DNA of 64,000 nt from Brevibacillus centrosporus (GTDB taxonomy: Bacteria; Bacillota; Bacilli; Brevibacillales; Brevibacillaceae). The notes below the pieces were generated by a model that had not been told where the DNA came from, searched no databases, and was given only the letters and a program-made list of their open reading frames with translations. A program made the position numbers and the translations under genes. Shown piece by piece: positions 32,468 through 41,908 of this stretch; the stretch's first letter is position 1; every line of letters begins with the position of its first letter. The stretch covers positions 558,001 through 622,000 of the forward strand of contig NZ_RHHP01000001.1 in NCBI RefSeq assembly GCF_003710815.1, read 5' to 3'.

Positions 32468-33842
32468 TTTCTTTCTGCCCTGACAAAATTCGTTTTAGAA
32501 GCTCATCCGGGTCAAACCCGTACTTTTCCACTGCTGTTTCCTTTCTCTTTTCATCGGGTGTAGCCGGCTCGATCCCGAGCAGCTCAGATACCTGTCTCCA
32601 TCCTTTAGTCTCGGCAGCTTTCTGATCCTGTTCGCCGCCAGCCTGTGTTTGCTGCTGTGCCTGTTTGGGCTTTAGCAAGAAGATCGCCACGACTCCAAAA
32701 ACGAGGGATAGTCCCGCAATCGACCAAAACATGACCGTCCGTGAAATGTCCAAAAGCCACGTGAAGATGGGGGGGCCGATCGCAACCCCGATGAAGCGGA
32801 CACCACTGTACAAAGAAGTGATCATCCCCCGCTCCGCTTTTTGCACCGCTCCGACAATCATACTGTTTAAGCAGGGCAAAATGAGCCCCGTACCAGCGCT
32901 GCCAATTACTAGGATACCGATCAGCGGATATGCCCCTTTTACAAAGCTGGCAAGAACGTAAGAAGCGGAGAGCAGGAACATCCCCACGATGACAAACCAC
33001 CGCATGAGCCCAAGCTTCTTTTTAATGATCAGGCCCGTCACATATGCAGCGATACTCATGACCAGCAGTGGAATGGCTAGAAAGCCACCCTTGATCACGC
33101 CATCAATCTTGTATTTTTCCTCCAACAGGTCTGACAAGTAGAACAGCACGCCAAACAGAGTGAATAAGCAAATGCTCCCGATAAAGAAGGCGGGAATCAG
33201 CCATTTCCCATGCTGCTTAAAAACCTGCCCGATAGAGTGAAGGTATTGTTTCACCGGTATGGGCTGTTTTTCTTGCTTCTTTTCTTTCGTCAGGAATAAA
33301 AACAACAACAGCACGACGCCGCAGATAATCGGAAAGGCCAGAAACACCATGTACCAGGAGATCAGGGCAAGCAGTGAGCCAAAAATCGGGCTTAGTACCT
33401 TGCCAAGGCCGTTTGACGTTTCCATGAGCCCCAAAGCCCTGCTCTCCGACGCACCATTAAACAAATCCCCTGCCAGCGCCATGGCTATGGGTGCGGTACC
33501 CGCCGCACCGATCCCCTGCAAAACTCGCCCTACCATGATGAGCGAGTACGGATCATCCCACCATAATGCGGCAAGTCCTGCCAAAAGCCCTCCCGCACCA
33601 TACACGACAAGGGAGAGGATGATCACGATTTTCCTGCCGAATCGGTCTGAAAGATACCCGGCAAATGGGATGACAATGCCAGCTGCTATGGAAAAGGCAG
33701 TAATGAGCAAGCTCGTCTGCAAGGAGGTGAGATCCATTTTGGCTTTCATGGTTGGCAATACAGGAATAAGCATGGAATTTCCCAACACCATGACCAGAGG
33801 GATACCCGTTAAGCCAATCAAGTTTTTTGCATTTTGCGCCAT
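32454..33842 (-). CDS. MFS transporter, drug-efflux type
   Basis: A 462-aa major facilitator with about 12-14 membrane helices. The loop 2-3 signature GYLSDRFGRKIVII is clear, and GRVLQGIGAAGTAPIAMAL matches the drug:H+ antiporter type. A cytoplasmic C-tail of about 70 residues is Lys/Gln/Glu-rich. The ATG at 33842 follows GAAGGAG. It begins 15 bp after the enolase-family gene and forms an operon with it. The substrate is unknown. Confidence 0.88.
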   Translation of the reverse strand: MAQNAKNLIGLTGIPLVMVLGNSMLIPVLPTMKAKMDLTSLQTSLLITAFSIAAGIVIPFAGYLSDRFGRKIVIILSLVVYGAGGLLAGLAALWWDDPYSLIMVGRVLQGIGAAGTAPIAMALAGDLFNGASESRALGLMETSNGLGKVLSPIFGSLLALISWYMVFLAFPIICGVVLLLFLFLTKEKKQEKQPIPVKQYLHSIGQVFKQHGKWLIPAFFIGSICLFTLFGVLFYLSDLLEEKYKIDGVIKGGFLAIPLLVMSIAAYVTGLIIKKKLGLMRWFVIVGMFLLSASYVLASFVKGAYPLIGILVIGSAGTGLILPCLNSMIVGAVQKAERGMITSLYSGVRFIGVAIGPPIFTWLLDISRTVMFWSIAGLSLVFGVVAIFLLKPKQAQQQTQAGGEQDQKAAETKGWRQVSELLGIEPATPDEKRKETAVEKYGFDPDELLKRILSGQKEKEKN

Positions 33843-33857
33843 AAGAGACTCCTTCTT

Positions 33858-34976
33858 CTACGCATAAACGCTGCCATCCCAGCGCATCGCGTTAATAAGC
33901 TCCCAGTCCGGCAAAACTCCAATTCCGACTCCTTCCGGGATGGTGACCTTGCCTTGCACCGGAGCTAACGGAAACAACTGTGTGAACGGATTCTCCATCG
34001 CATCCCACTCAACGGGCTCGATGGGATCGGCATCCATTTTTGACCATGCCGGAAGACAAGCCTGAGCAAATAAGGTATACAGCCGAGCCAGGCTGCCATC
34101 AAAAGAATGAGGGGATACCCGATAACCATACTGCCTTGCCAGCTGCAAGTGTGTCCGGTAAGCTTCGATCCCCTCTGTGTGCAGCAAATCAGGCTGCGCA
34201 ATATCCAACGCCCCAGATTGGTACAGCGGTAAAAACTGAGCGCACTGAACCAGATTCTCTCCGCCCGCAATGGGTACCTGGATAGCTGCCCGCAGCATTC
34301 CATACTCCTGCGCGCGGTCCAGCGGCATCGGCTCCTCTAGCCACAGCCAATTGGGAAACTCGGAGAATACCCTCTCCCACTTACGTGCATAAGACGTGTC
34401 GTAGCTTTGGTTAGCGTCCAAGGCGACAAGAACATCCTCTGGCAATGTTTGCATGAGACGCCTGATATGGGCAAAATCCTCTTGCAACGAGCGTCCTCCG
34501 ATTTTTACTTTCACCTGTTTATGCCCAGCTGCAACCTCCTGCATGACCTTTTCAATCGAGCGCTCCCTCCAGTCACTGGCTTCCCAGTAGGATTGAAAAG
34601 AAGCGTAAACCGGTATTTGCTGATGAAATTTGCCGCCCCACAAATCACAGACAGACAACCCCGCGCGCTTCGCAACGATTTCCGTCAAAGCCATGCTCAC
34701 TCCCGCTGCCGAGCGCTGATGCCATTTGCTGATGACATCTGTCAGCGCGAGTCGATCTGTTGCCATCTTACCGAGCAAATAGGGAATGATTCGCTCTCGG
34801 AAGCCTGACTGAAGCGTAGGGAGCCAATCGATAATTTCCCCCCAACCGTCTATTCCCGATTTGGTAATCACGCGAATTAGAAAGCATGTGCGGTACCGTT
34901 TGTAACCATTTGCGTCGCCATACGCTTGTGGAAGCTTATAGAGCAGCGGGTACGTCTCTACACGCTCGATTTGCAT
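33858..34976 (-). CDS. Enolase superfamily enzyme (mandelate racemase/MLE-like)
   Basis: A 372-aa TIM-barrel enzyme. The metal ligands appear as D187 (ALDANQSY), E214 (LEEP) and E240 (AGGEN). The bases appear as the KxK motif VKVK (K156, K158) and a possible His-Asp pair, H290 (SPHSF) with D263. This pattern is closer to mandelate-racemase-type dehydratases/racemases than to o-succinylbenzoate synthase. The substrate cannot be read. The ATG at 34976 follows GGAGG with 7 nt spacing. It lies 15 bp after the YteA-like gene and 15 bp before the MFS gene. Confidence 0.85.
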   Translation of the reverse strand: MQIERVETYPLLYKLPQAYGDANGYKRYRTCFLIRVITKSGIDGWGEIIDWLPTLQSGFRERIIPYLLGKMATDRLALTDVISKWHQRSAAGVSMALTEIVAKRAGLSVCDLWGGKFHQQIPVYASFQSYWEASDWRERSIEKVMQEVAAGHKQVKVKIGGRSLQEDFAHIRRLMQTLPEDVLVALDANQSYDTSYARKWERVFSEFPNWLWLEEPMPLDRAQEYGMLRAAIQVPIAGGENLVQCAQFLPLYQSGALDIAQPDLLHTEGIEAYRTHLQLARQYGYRVSPHSFDGSLARLYTLFAQACLPAWSKMDADPIEPVEWDAMENPFTQLFPLAPVQGKVTIPEGVGIGVLPDWELINAMRWDGSVYA

Positions 34977-34991
34977 TTGTGGTCCTCCTGG

Positions 34992-35753
34992 CTACATCAA
35001 ATCGTTTCTGCCTTCCCTCTCTGCCCGCTCATCTTCGTAGTCGTCGTAGTTCAGGTAATTCCCTTTCCCCTCGCCTTTTCGCATATACTCCTCGTAGGTG
35101 CCGCTCCGCATAAAGTGAACGCTGTCCTGACCGTGATAGCCATCGATGTCGGTGTACCCGATTTCCTCTACATCTTCTACAAAACCATCTGGCTCATCAC
35201 TTTCGATGTACATTTCCTTGTAATCGGTCTTGTCGTTATCCACGTATGAAAATGGAGTGCTCGAAGTACCCCATGCCTCTACAATTTGCCACGCATCTTC
35301 CCCATCAAAGCCGTTTTGCCCTTCCTTTTCGTCAAGCGAGGTGCGCCCAAAAGGAGGCATCAAAAACTCCTCTTCTATAGGACGAGATTCGTTGATCGTA
35401 GGCGCTGGTGCGTGTTCCTTGCAGGTCTGTGCCTGCGGCAGTGCCTCGAGACGCTCCTCAGAAATAGCCGCTCCACAAACGGTACAAGTCCCGTATGTCC
35501 CTTCATCCATTCGTGTCAGCGCCTGATCAATTTCCTTCAGTGTCTCCCTGTCCAGGCTATCCAACGCCAAATCCTTTTCCCGCTCGAACAGTTCACTGCC
35601 AATATCAGCGGGATGGTTATCGTACATGGCAAACTCCTGCAAAGAAGTCGTCATCGGTTCTCTCATGCCGTAATGGTCCTGCACGCGATCTTCCAGCTCT
35701 TTTTTCTGCTCCAGCAGCTTAACTCGAAAAAGTGTCAGCTTGTCTTGGTCCAC
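34992..35753 (-). CDS. YteA/YlyA-type TraR/DksA zinc-finger protein
   Basis: A 253-aa protein. An N-terminal coiled-coil (residues 5-35), the acidic ELFEREKDLALDSLDRET region and a zinc finger, CTVCGAAISEERLEALPQ with CKEH, are typical of the DksA/TraR group; YteA is a sporulation member. The C-terminal 120 residues are acidic and low in structure. I chose the GTG at 35753 (AAAGGTGG, 8 nt) over an earlier GTG inside that site. It lies directly downstream of ileS, as ylyA does in Bacillus subtilis, which suggests a similar role in transcription modulation. Confidence 0.85.
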   Translation of the reverse strand: MDQDKLTLFRVKLLEQKKELEDRVQDHYGMREPMTTSLQEFAMYDNHPADIGSELFEREKDLALDSLDRETLKEIDQALTRMDEGTYGTCTVCGAAISEERLEALPQAQTCKEHAPAPTINESRPIEEEFLMPPFGRTSLDEKEGQNGFDGEDAWQIVEAWGTSSTPFSYVDNDKTDYKEMYIESDEPDGFVEDVEEIGYTDIDGYHGQDSVHFMRSGTYEEYMRKGEGKGNYLNYDDYEDERAEREGRNDLM

Positions 35754-35865
35754 GCCAGACACCACCTTTGGTTTGGTTTCCTCACGTGGTAGTATGTCTT
35801 GGCTTGCACGGAATTAACCGATTTCACGACTATCCCCATAAGTTGACTAAAGACCTTGCCGAAAT

Positions 35866-35902
35866 AAAAAAACCTGCCATTCCCTACAAGGAATGACAGG
35901 TC
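35866..35902 (-). terminator. Terminator after ileS
   Basis: On the minus strand ACCTGTCATTCC and GGAATGGCAGGT pair around TTGTAG and are followed by TTTTTTTATT. Confidence 0.9.
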
Positions 35903-35919
35903 GAAGCTTTTCGTATCAC

Positions 35920-38703
35920 TTATTCTCCAACGTGTGCGTAGTGCTCCTCCACAATGCCCGCGCAGCGTCCGCAGATCGTTGGCAGGGATGGGTTTACACC
36001 CACATCAAGCTTCACGACGCGGCAGCGCTCGCATTTGACACCACTTGCTGCAGATACCACAGCGGCAATGCCTTCCAGCTGTGCTGCTTCAGCTGGTGCT
36101 GCAGTTCCTTGTGGGTGCAGTTCCACATCTGCCACGATGAACAGATCTGCCAGATCGTCCATCGCCGCCAAGGTTTTCGCCACTTCCTCTGTTTGTGGGT
36201 AGAGGGCGAGCTTTGCATCGACAGAGTTCCCAAACACTTTGTTGCGACGCGCTTCTTCCATTGCTTTCAGCACTTCATCTCGGACGTTAAGGAAAGCGTC
36301 CCATTTGCTTTCGTCGTCAGCAGAGAAGCTCAAATGCTTTTCATCCGCTTCTGGCATGTCTGTCAGCTGCACACTTTTCTCATCCACGCCTGGGACAAAG
36401 CCCCATACCTCATCTGCTGTATGCGGCAGCAGTGGTGCTACCAGCTTCACCAGATTCAACAGGCAATCGTACATCACTGTTTGCGCAGCGCGGCGTTTGA
36501 GGCTATCCGGCGCTTCTACGTAGAGACGATCTTTACAAATGTCCAGATAGAAAGCGGACAGATCGATTACGCAGAAATTGCGAACGGAATGGAATACCGT
36601 ATGGAACTGGTACTCGTCATAGGCTTTGCGTACGCGTTTGACCATTTTCGCTGCTTTTGCCAGAACATAGCGATCCAGTTCACCCAGCTGCTCATAAGCA
36701 ACGCGGTCTTTTGCCGGATCAAATCCATCCAGGTTTCCGAGCAGGAAGCGGAAGGTGTTGCGGATTTTACGGTAAACCTCTGCGATCTGGCTCAAAATCG
36801 CATCGGAAATACGTTGGTCAGCTTGATAGTCTACAGATGCGACCCACAGGCGCAAAATATCGGCACCCAGACTGTTGATGACTTCTTGTGGAACGATGGT
36901 GTTCCCCAGGGACTTGGACATTTTGCGTCCTTCTCCATCCAGGGTAAATCCGTGGCTCAGCACGCCTTTATACGGTGCAGTGCCAAATACCGCAACACTC
37001 GTGGAAAGCGAAGAGTTGAACCATCCCCGGTATTGGTCGGAGCCTTCCAGATACAGATCAGCAGGCCAGCTAATGCCGCGCTCTTTCAGGACAGATACGT
37101 GGCTGGAACCGGAGTCGAACCACACGTCCATGATGTCTGTTTCTTTGCGGAAGTCTTTGCAATCGCATTTTGTGCAAGACAGACCTTCTGGTACGAGCTC
37201 ATTGGCTTCACGAGCAAACCAAACGGAAGAGCCTTCTTTGCGGAACAGGTCTGCAATATGATTGATCGTCGTATCGTTGATGATCGGCTCGTTGCAGGAT
37301 TTGCAATAGAAGATCGGGATAGGAACTCCCCATACGCGTTGACGGGAGATGCACCAGTCTCCACGATCAGCGATCATGTTAGCCAGGCGGGTTTCACCCC
37401 AATGCGGAATCCACTTCACTTGCTTGATCGCTTCCAGCATTTGCTCGCGGAAACCGTCGATGGACGCGAACCATTGCTCAGTCGCACGGTAGATCACCGG
37501 CTTTTTCGTGCGCCAGTCATGCGGATAAGAGTGAGTAAAGAAGCTGAGCTTGAGCAGAGCATTGTTTTCTTTCAGCTTTTCGGTGATCACTTTGTTCGCA
37601 TCTTCGTAGAAGAGACCTTCAAAGCCCGGAGCTTCGCTGGTCATTTTTCCTTCATGGTCAACCGGGCAAAGCACGCCGAGGTTGTATTTTTGACCGACGT
37701 TAAAGTCGTCTTCCCCGTGTCCTGGAGCGGTATGAACGCAACCGGTACCCGCATCGAGCGTTACGTGCTCGCCCAAGATGAGTGGGGACGTACGGTCATA
37801 GATCGGATGCTGTGTCACGACACCTTCGAGGTCTTGGCCTTTGTGGGTGGAGAGCACTTCCACACTCTCCCACCCGATTTCCTTGCTCGCGTTTTCAATC
37901 AGCCCGCTCGCCACCAGGAATTTGCGGCCATCTGCTTTCACTACGCTGTACTCCAGCTCAGGGTGCAGCGTGATCGCCAGGTTTGCCGGAATGGTCCAAG
38001 GTGTAGTCGTCCAGATGACAACGCCTGTATCTGAATCCAGATGACCTTTGCCATCCACTACCTGGAAGCTGACGTAGATGGAAGGAGAGCGTTTGTCTTT
38101 GTATTCAATCTCTGCATCTGCCAAAGCGGTCTCGGAAGAAGGAGACCAGTACACACAGCGCAGACCTTTGTAAATGTAGCCTTTTTTCGCCATTTCCCCA
38201 AACACGCGGATTTGGTTTGCTTCGTATTCAGGCAGCAGCGTTACATAAGGATTTTCCCAATCGCCGCGAATTCCCAGACGTTTGAACTGATCGCGCTGCT
38301 TGTTGATGTAAGACCAAGCATACTCTTCACAGCGTTTGCGGAAGTCGTTTACTTCAATGCTGCGGCGATCCAGACCTTGTGCATTGACAATAGCCTGCTC
38401 GATTGGGAGTCCATGTGTATCCCAGCCTGGAATATACGGTGCATAAAAGCCCGCCATCGATTTGTAGCGAACGATAAAGTCTTTAAGGATTTTATTGAGC
38501 GCATGTCCAATATGGATATCCCCGTTTGCATATGGAGGGCCATCATGCAAAACAAAAGAAGGACGTCCAGCGGTACGTTCCTGTACAAGTTTGTAAATAT
38601 CCATCTCTTCCCAGGCAGACTGCATTTGCGGCTCCCGGTTTGGCAAGTTGCCTCGCATCGGGAAGTCCGTTTTTGGCAGCGATAAGGTTTTGCTGAAATC
38701 CAT
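35920..38703 (-). CDS. ileS: Isoleucyl-tRNA synthetase
   Basis: A 927-aa class Ia synthetase charging tRNA-Ile. HIGH is at about 64-67 ([11 protein letters not shown]) and KMSKS in [10 protein letters not shown]. An editing domain lies between them and a C-terminal zinc site carries CERC and CGRC. The ATG at 38703 follows AAGGAG; the upstream in-frame GTG overlaps that site. A T-box leader controls it. Bacterial-type size and domains are complete. Confidence 0.97.
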   Translation of the reverse strand: MDFSKTLSLPKTDFPMRGNLPNREPQMQSAWEEMDIYKLVQERTAGRPSFVLHDGPPYANGDIHIGHALNKILKDFIVRYKSMAGFYAPYIPGWDTHGLPIEQAIVNAQGLDRRSIEVNDFRKRCEEYAWSYINKQRDQFKRLGIRGDWENPYVTLLPEYEANQIRVFGEMAKKGYIYKGLRCVYWSPSSETALADAEIEYKDKRSPSIYVSFQVVDGKGHLDSDTGVVIWTTTPWTIPANLAITLHPELEYSVVKADGRKFLVASGLIENASKEIGWESVEVLSTHKGQDLEGVVTQHPIYDRTSPLILGEHVTLDAGTGCVHTAPGHGEDDFNVGQKYNLGVLCPVDHEGKMTSEAPGFEGLFYEDANKVITEKLKENNALLKLSFFTHSYPHDWRTKKPVIYRATEQWFASIDGFREQMLEAIKQVKWIPHWGETRLANMIADRGDWCISRQRVWGVPIPIFYCKSCNEPIINDTTINHIADLFRKEGSSVWFAREANELVPEGLSCTKCDCKDFRKETDIMDVWFDSGSSHVSVLKERGISWPADLYLEGSDQYRGWFNSSLSTSVAVFGTAPYKGVLSHGFTLDGEGRKMSKSLGNTIVPQEVINSLGADILRLWVASVDYQADQRISDAILSQIAEVYRKIRNTFRFLLGNLDGFDPAKDRVAYEQLGELDRYVLAKAAKMVKRVRKAYDEYQFHTVFHSVRNFCVIDLSAFYLDICKDRLYVEAPDSLKRRAAQTVMYDCLLNLVKLVAPLLPHTADEVWGFVPGVDEKSVQLTDMPEADEKHLSFSADDESKWDAFLNVRDEVLKAMEEARRNKVFGNSVDAKLALYPQTEEVAKTLAAMDDLADLFIVADVELHPQGTAAPAEAAQLEGIAAVVSAASGVKCERCRVVKLDVGVNPSLPTICGRCAGIVEEHYAHVGE

Positions 38704-38727
38704 GGCTACATTCACTCCTTAAAAATA

Positions 38728-38775
38728 TAAAAAGCCTTCACTCATCCCCAAAAAAGGGACGAGAGAAGGCTCCCG
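38728..38775 (-). terminator. T-box terminator before ileS
   Basis: On the minus strand GCCTTCTCTCGTCCC and GGGGATGAGTGAAGGC pair around TTTTT and are followed by TTTTTATATTT. It is the terminator competing with the T-box antiterminator. Confidence 0.88.
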
Positions 38776-39017
38776 TGGTACCACCCAGATTGAACGATCG
38801 TAATAAAAATCGTTCCACTTGTATCATTCGTAACGGGAATGACGCGCGCACTTACTCCCCTGCCTGTCATTTCCCTGGCAAGATTTCGGCTATTGAACTC
38901 CCGGGTGATTTTCTGTGGGTGCATCTCGTCAGGCTCTCACCTATCCCTGACTCGCTAGGCAGTGCAATGCTCACATACTCGTCCCGATCATCGTCGCTAT
39001 CACTATGACAAAGTTGT
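38745..39017 (-). promoter_or_regulatory. T-box riboswitch leader (isoleucine)
   Basis: The minus strand contains the T-box sequence GGGTGGTACCACGGG (about 38772-38790), which would pair with the NCCA end of uncharged tRNA and form the antiterminator. A long stem I region lies upstream, and ATC at 38907-38909 in GAAAATCACC is the likely isoleucine specifier codon. The leader starts below a strong promoter just after divIVA. Confidence 0.9.
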
Positions 39018-39022
39018 TTTTC

Positions 39023-39052
39023 ATTATAGTACCATCATCAACAGAACGTCAA
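39023..39052 (-). promoter_or_regulatory. SigA promoter of ileS T-box leader
   Basis: TTGACG (39047-39052) and TATAAT (39023-39028) are 18 nt apart on the minus strand, immediately after the divIVA stop codon. Confidence 0.8.
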
Positions 39053-39056
39053 TGTT

Positions 39057-39542
39057 TTATTCAACAGCAACCGCTGAATCAGCTTGCTCGATATCATCCC
39101 ATGCTCCGTTTTCCAGCATTTCCAGCTGTGCTTCCAGCAAAGTGCGAAAACGCATGCGGTAAACAGACGCACGTTTTTTCAATTCTTCGATTTCGATTGC
39201 GATTTTTCTAGACTTCGCCAAGGCTTCATTTACGATCCTGTCCGCATTTTTCTCCGCTTCCTTCAGGATCAACTGTGCTTCCTTACGAGCATTCGACTTG
39301 ACGTCTTCCGCTGTTTCTTGGGCCACCAGAATCGATTTGCTCAAGTTTTCTTCCAAGCTCTTATAATGATCCACACGCTCGTTGAGAATAGCGATGCGTT
39401 CTTCCATTTCTTTCTTTTCTTTAATCAGGAGTTCAAAATCCTTAATGACCTGATCCAAAAATTCATTTACTTCGTCAATGTTGTATCCGCGAAAGCCAGT
39501 ACTGAATTCTTTATTGTGTATATCCAACGGCGTTAAAGGCAC
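39057..39542 (-). CDS. divIVA: Cell division/polar protein DivIVA, GTG start
   Basis: A 161-aa DivIVA that binds curved membrane at poles and septa and recruits partners. It begins PLTPLDIHNKEFSTGFRGYN, the conserved membrane-binding crossed-loop domain, followed by EVNEFLDQVIKDFELL and a coiled coil to about residue 145. The GTG at 39542 sits 5 nt after GGGGGG; no closer ATG starts the conserved domain. It follows ylmH, as in other Bacillota. Confidence 0.93.
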   Translation of the reverse strand: MPLTPLDIHNKEFSTGFRGYNIDEVNEFLDQVIKDFELLIKEKKEMEERIAILNERVDHYKSLEENLSKSILVAQETAEDVKSNARKEAQLILKEAEKNADRIVNEALAKSRKIAIEIEELKKRASVYRMRFRTLLEAQLEMLENGAWDDIEQADSAVAVE

Positions 39543-39641
39543 ATGAACCCCCCACTTTTCCCGATAATCATAGCCATTCATTTCGACAGGATCAGCTGTA
39601 TATCCTGCCGTATTTTGCAAATTTTTGTGGTCTCCTACAGC

Positions 39642-40415
39642 TTATGTGACCAGTCCCACAATCATGCGAATCCTGCCGCTGCGTGTCGGGCCAGCTACTT
39701 CCAGTATTTTAAATCGCCCAAATCCTGCCATAGAGACCATATCGCCCGCCTTCAACGCATAGGATGGGTCCTCGAGGACTTTCCAATTCACTTTTACTTT
39801 TCCACCCCGGATGGGAACCAATGCTTTCGCTCGGGACAAATGGTGTACTTCCCCAATGATCGCATCCAGTCGCGGGGATGGAACCGTGATTGTTTTCTCG
39901 GTAAACCGCGGCGCAGGCGGTGTGAAGTCCTCCCAGGAGACTCGTTCAAACTGCACAGAGGTCCTGTGAATCTGTGTCACCTGTGCGCAAACGTAGTCAG
40001 CTACCTCTTCCGCGACAATCGCGTAGCTGCCTTCTGCATCTGTCAGCATGTCCCCGAACTTTTCCCGCTTCATTCCCGCATTGAGCAGCGCACCCATCAC
40101 ATCGCGATGCTCAAAGACGTGAAAGCGCTGATCCGCAACAATTCGCAGCAAGGTCAGACGATAGTCTTCCATCTCCACGGGCATGTAATCCGGGTGGATG
40201 ATTACCCGCACCCTCTCTGCATCCTCATAGCCGCCATGAGGTGTCACAGAGACATCCTGTACCTGCGAGGAGAGGCTTTGAAAGATTTGTACTTGCCTTG
40301 GATCCAGAAAATCAGTAAGGCGCATGGCCTGCTTCCGCTCTACCAGCGTCAGCATTTCCAGCGCCCGTTCTACAAAGGGACGTTCTTCTTTTCCAAAGTG
40401 ATCAAATATACTCAT
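39642..40415 (-). CDS. ylmH: S4-domain RNA-binding protein YlmH
   Basis: A 257-aa protein with an N-terminal YlmH region (SIFDHFGKEERPFVERALEM, RQTTFL-like LTDFLDPRQ) and a C-terminal S4 RNA-binding domain (RLDAIIGEVHHLSRAKALV, GGKVKVNWK, GDMVSMAGFGRFKI). Bacillus YlmH binds ribosomes and takes part in stalled-ribosome quality control. The start at 40415 has AGGCGAG upstream. It lies between ylmG and divIVA. Confidence 0.92.
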   Translation of the reverse strand: MSIFDHFGKEERPFVERALEMLTLVERKQAMRLTDFLDPRQVQIFQSLSSQVQDVSVTPHGGYEDAERVRVIIHPDYMPVEMEDYRLTLLRIVADQRFHVFEHRDVMGALLNAGMKREKFGDMLTDAEGSYAIVAEEVADYVCAQVTQIHRTSVQFERVSWEDFTPPAPRFTEKTITVPSPRLDAIIGEVHHLSRAKALVPIRGGKVKVNWKVLEDPSYALKAGDMVSMAGFGRFKILEVAGPTRSGRIRMIVGLVT

Positions 40416-40441
40416 ACATTCACTCGCCTAAGCTATTTTAG

Positions 40442-40708
40442 TTAGTATGCAAGTTTTGTCAGGATCGAGAACAGTCCGTATGAAGCAAATCGCAAGGCGA
40501 TCAAAGCCACAATCGGCGAAATGTCGATGAATCCCAGTGAAGGAATAAAGCGACGGAATGGAGCCAAATAGGGTTCAACCAATCGCTCCAGAAGCTGTCC
40601 GATTCCTGTCTCGCGCATTTGCGGTACCCAGGACATCAGGATGTACGCAATAATCATGTATTGATAAACCGTGAAAGCAAAATCCAAAATCGTCAGAAGG
40701 TAACCCAT
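40442..40708 (-). CDS. ylmG: YggT family membrane protein YlmG
   Basis: An 88-aa integral membrane protein with two hydrophobic segments (about 5-25 and 57-80). The conserved loop MSWVPQMRETGIGQLLERLVEPYLAPFRR contains the family's PYL-PFRR signature. It is probably involved in division or membrane organisation near SepF. It sits between sepF and ylmH. Confidence 0.9.
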   Translation of the reverse strand: MGYLLTILDFAFTVYQYMIIAYILMSWVPQMRETGIGQLLERLVEPYLAPFRRFIPSLGFIDISPIVALIALRFASYGLFSILTKLAY

Positions 40709-40737
40709 TCCCTCACCCTTTTTATCGTCGTTGGTTC

Positions 40738-41157
40738 CTATTCTTCCATTACGCTGGAAATTGTACCCTGGATGTCTACATGGTCAGGCGTGCAAACAAA
40801 AATGGTATCTCCCACTTTTTGAATATCGCCGTTCAGCGCGTAGACCGTTCCACTTAAAAAGTCAATAATCCGTTTCGCTTGATCCTTTTCCACGCGGTGC
40901 AAATTCACCACGACAGGTCTGCGATGCCGAAGATTATCTGCGATGTCTTGTGCATCACTGTAGTGACGAGGCTCACAGAGGATCAAACGAATGCCCTCCT
41001 TTTCCCGTGCTTGAAAAGGAACCACGTTGTTCGCTCTGCTGGCAAGTTGCCGCTTATTGGAAGAATCGTGTTCCTCCTGTTCTTCTTCGATTGTTTCTTC
41101 GACGTACTCTTCGTTTTCCAATCCCAGGAACCCCATCAGCTTGTTCATTACACCCAT
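40738..41157 (-). CDS. sepF: Cell division protein SepF
   Basis: A 139-aa SepF that ties FtsZ filaments to the membrane. It starts MGVMNKLMGFLGLENEEYVE, an amphipathic membrane-binding helix, followed by an acidic linker and the globular domain (VVVNLHRVEKDQAKRIIDFL, SGTVYALNGDIQKVGDTIFV). The ATG at 41157 follows GGAGGAG with 8 nt spacing; the longer open frame upstream lacks the conserved start. Confidence 0.95.
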   Translation of the reverse strand: MGVMNKLMGFLGLENEEYVEETIEEEQEEHDSSNKRQLASRANNVVPFQAREKEGIRLILCEPRHYSDAQDIADNLRHRRPVVVNLHRVEKDQAKRIIDFLSGTVYALNGDIQKVGDTIFVCTPDHVDIQGTISSVMEE

Positions 41158-41212
41158 GCCCTTTACTCCTCCTCTCTGCGCTGTTACCCAAATCGCAAGG
41201 CTGGTTTCCGAT

Positions 41213-41908
41213 TTATGGCTTGACCAGTACGGAACCCAGTCGAATATATGTAGCCCCTTCTTCAATTGCCACTTCAAAATCACTTGACATGCCCATGGAT
41301 AGCTCTTCCACGTGTGCGTGAGGGAATGCCCATTCATTGATGCGATCTTTCCACTCATAGAGACCACGGAAAACAGGTCGTGCGTCTTCCGTATTTTCGA
41401 CAACAGGCGCCATGGTCATTAATCCAATGATCTTTATATGTCTCATATTACTGGTTTCGCGTAAAAAAGCCAATACATCATTGGGACTAAGCCCAAATTT
41501 TGTCTCTTCACCCGAAATATTCAGCTGTAAAAAGCAAAATACGACTTGATTCAACGCTTCTCCGCGTTTATTCAGCTCTTCTGCCAAGGATAGACGATCC
41601 AAAGAGTGGATATACGGAAAACGTCCTACGACTTCTTTCGCTTTGTTCGTTTGCAAATGACCGATGAAATGCCAGGTGCCACGATCCCCATACTGCTCGT
41701 ACTTCGGTACCCCATCCTGAACGCGATTTTCCCCGATATGCTCGATTCCCGCATCAAGCAACTCACGGATAGCTTCGGCATCGACGTATTTGGTGACCGC
41801 GATGATCTTCACTTCTTCCCTCTTCCGGTTCGCTCTTTCACACGCAGCTTGAATTCTTTCTTCGATTGACTGCATGCGTTGTTTTAGCAATTCCATATCC
41901 ATACTCAT
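41213..41908 (-). CDS. ylmE: PLP homeostasis protein YggS/YlmE
   Basis: A 231-aa alanine-racemase-N-fold protein that binds pyridoxal phosphate without enzyme activity. The PLP lysine lies in IIAVTKYVD (K40 by count), followed by IGENRVQDG, WHFIGHLQTNK and SMGMSSDFEVAIEEGATYIR. The start overlaps the ylmD stop by 4 nt (ATGA), so the two are coupled. Confidence 0.93.
   Translation of the reverse strand: MSMDMELLKQRMQSIEERIQAACERANRKREEVKIIAVTKYVDAEAIRELLDAGIEHIGENRVQDGVPKYEQYGDRGTWHFIGHLQTNKAKEVVGRFPYIHSLDRLSLAEELNKRGEALNQVVFCFLQLNISGEETKFGLSPNDVLAFLRETSNMRHIKIIGLMTMAPVVENTEDARPVFRGLYEWKDRINEWAFPHAHVEELSMGMSSDFEVAIEEGATYIRLGSVLVKP

Noticed and set aside
35893-38034. 713-codon plus-strand open frame opposite ileS
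   Set aside because: It is antisense to a complete isoleucyl-tRNA synthetase and its translation is rich in His/Cys/Arg with no domain; it is a GC-driven shadow.
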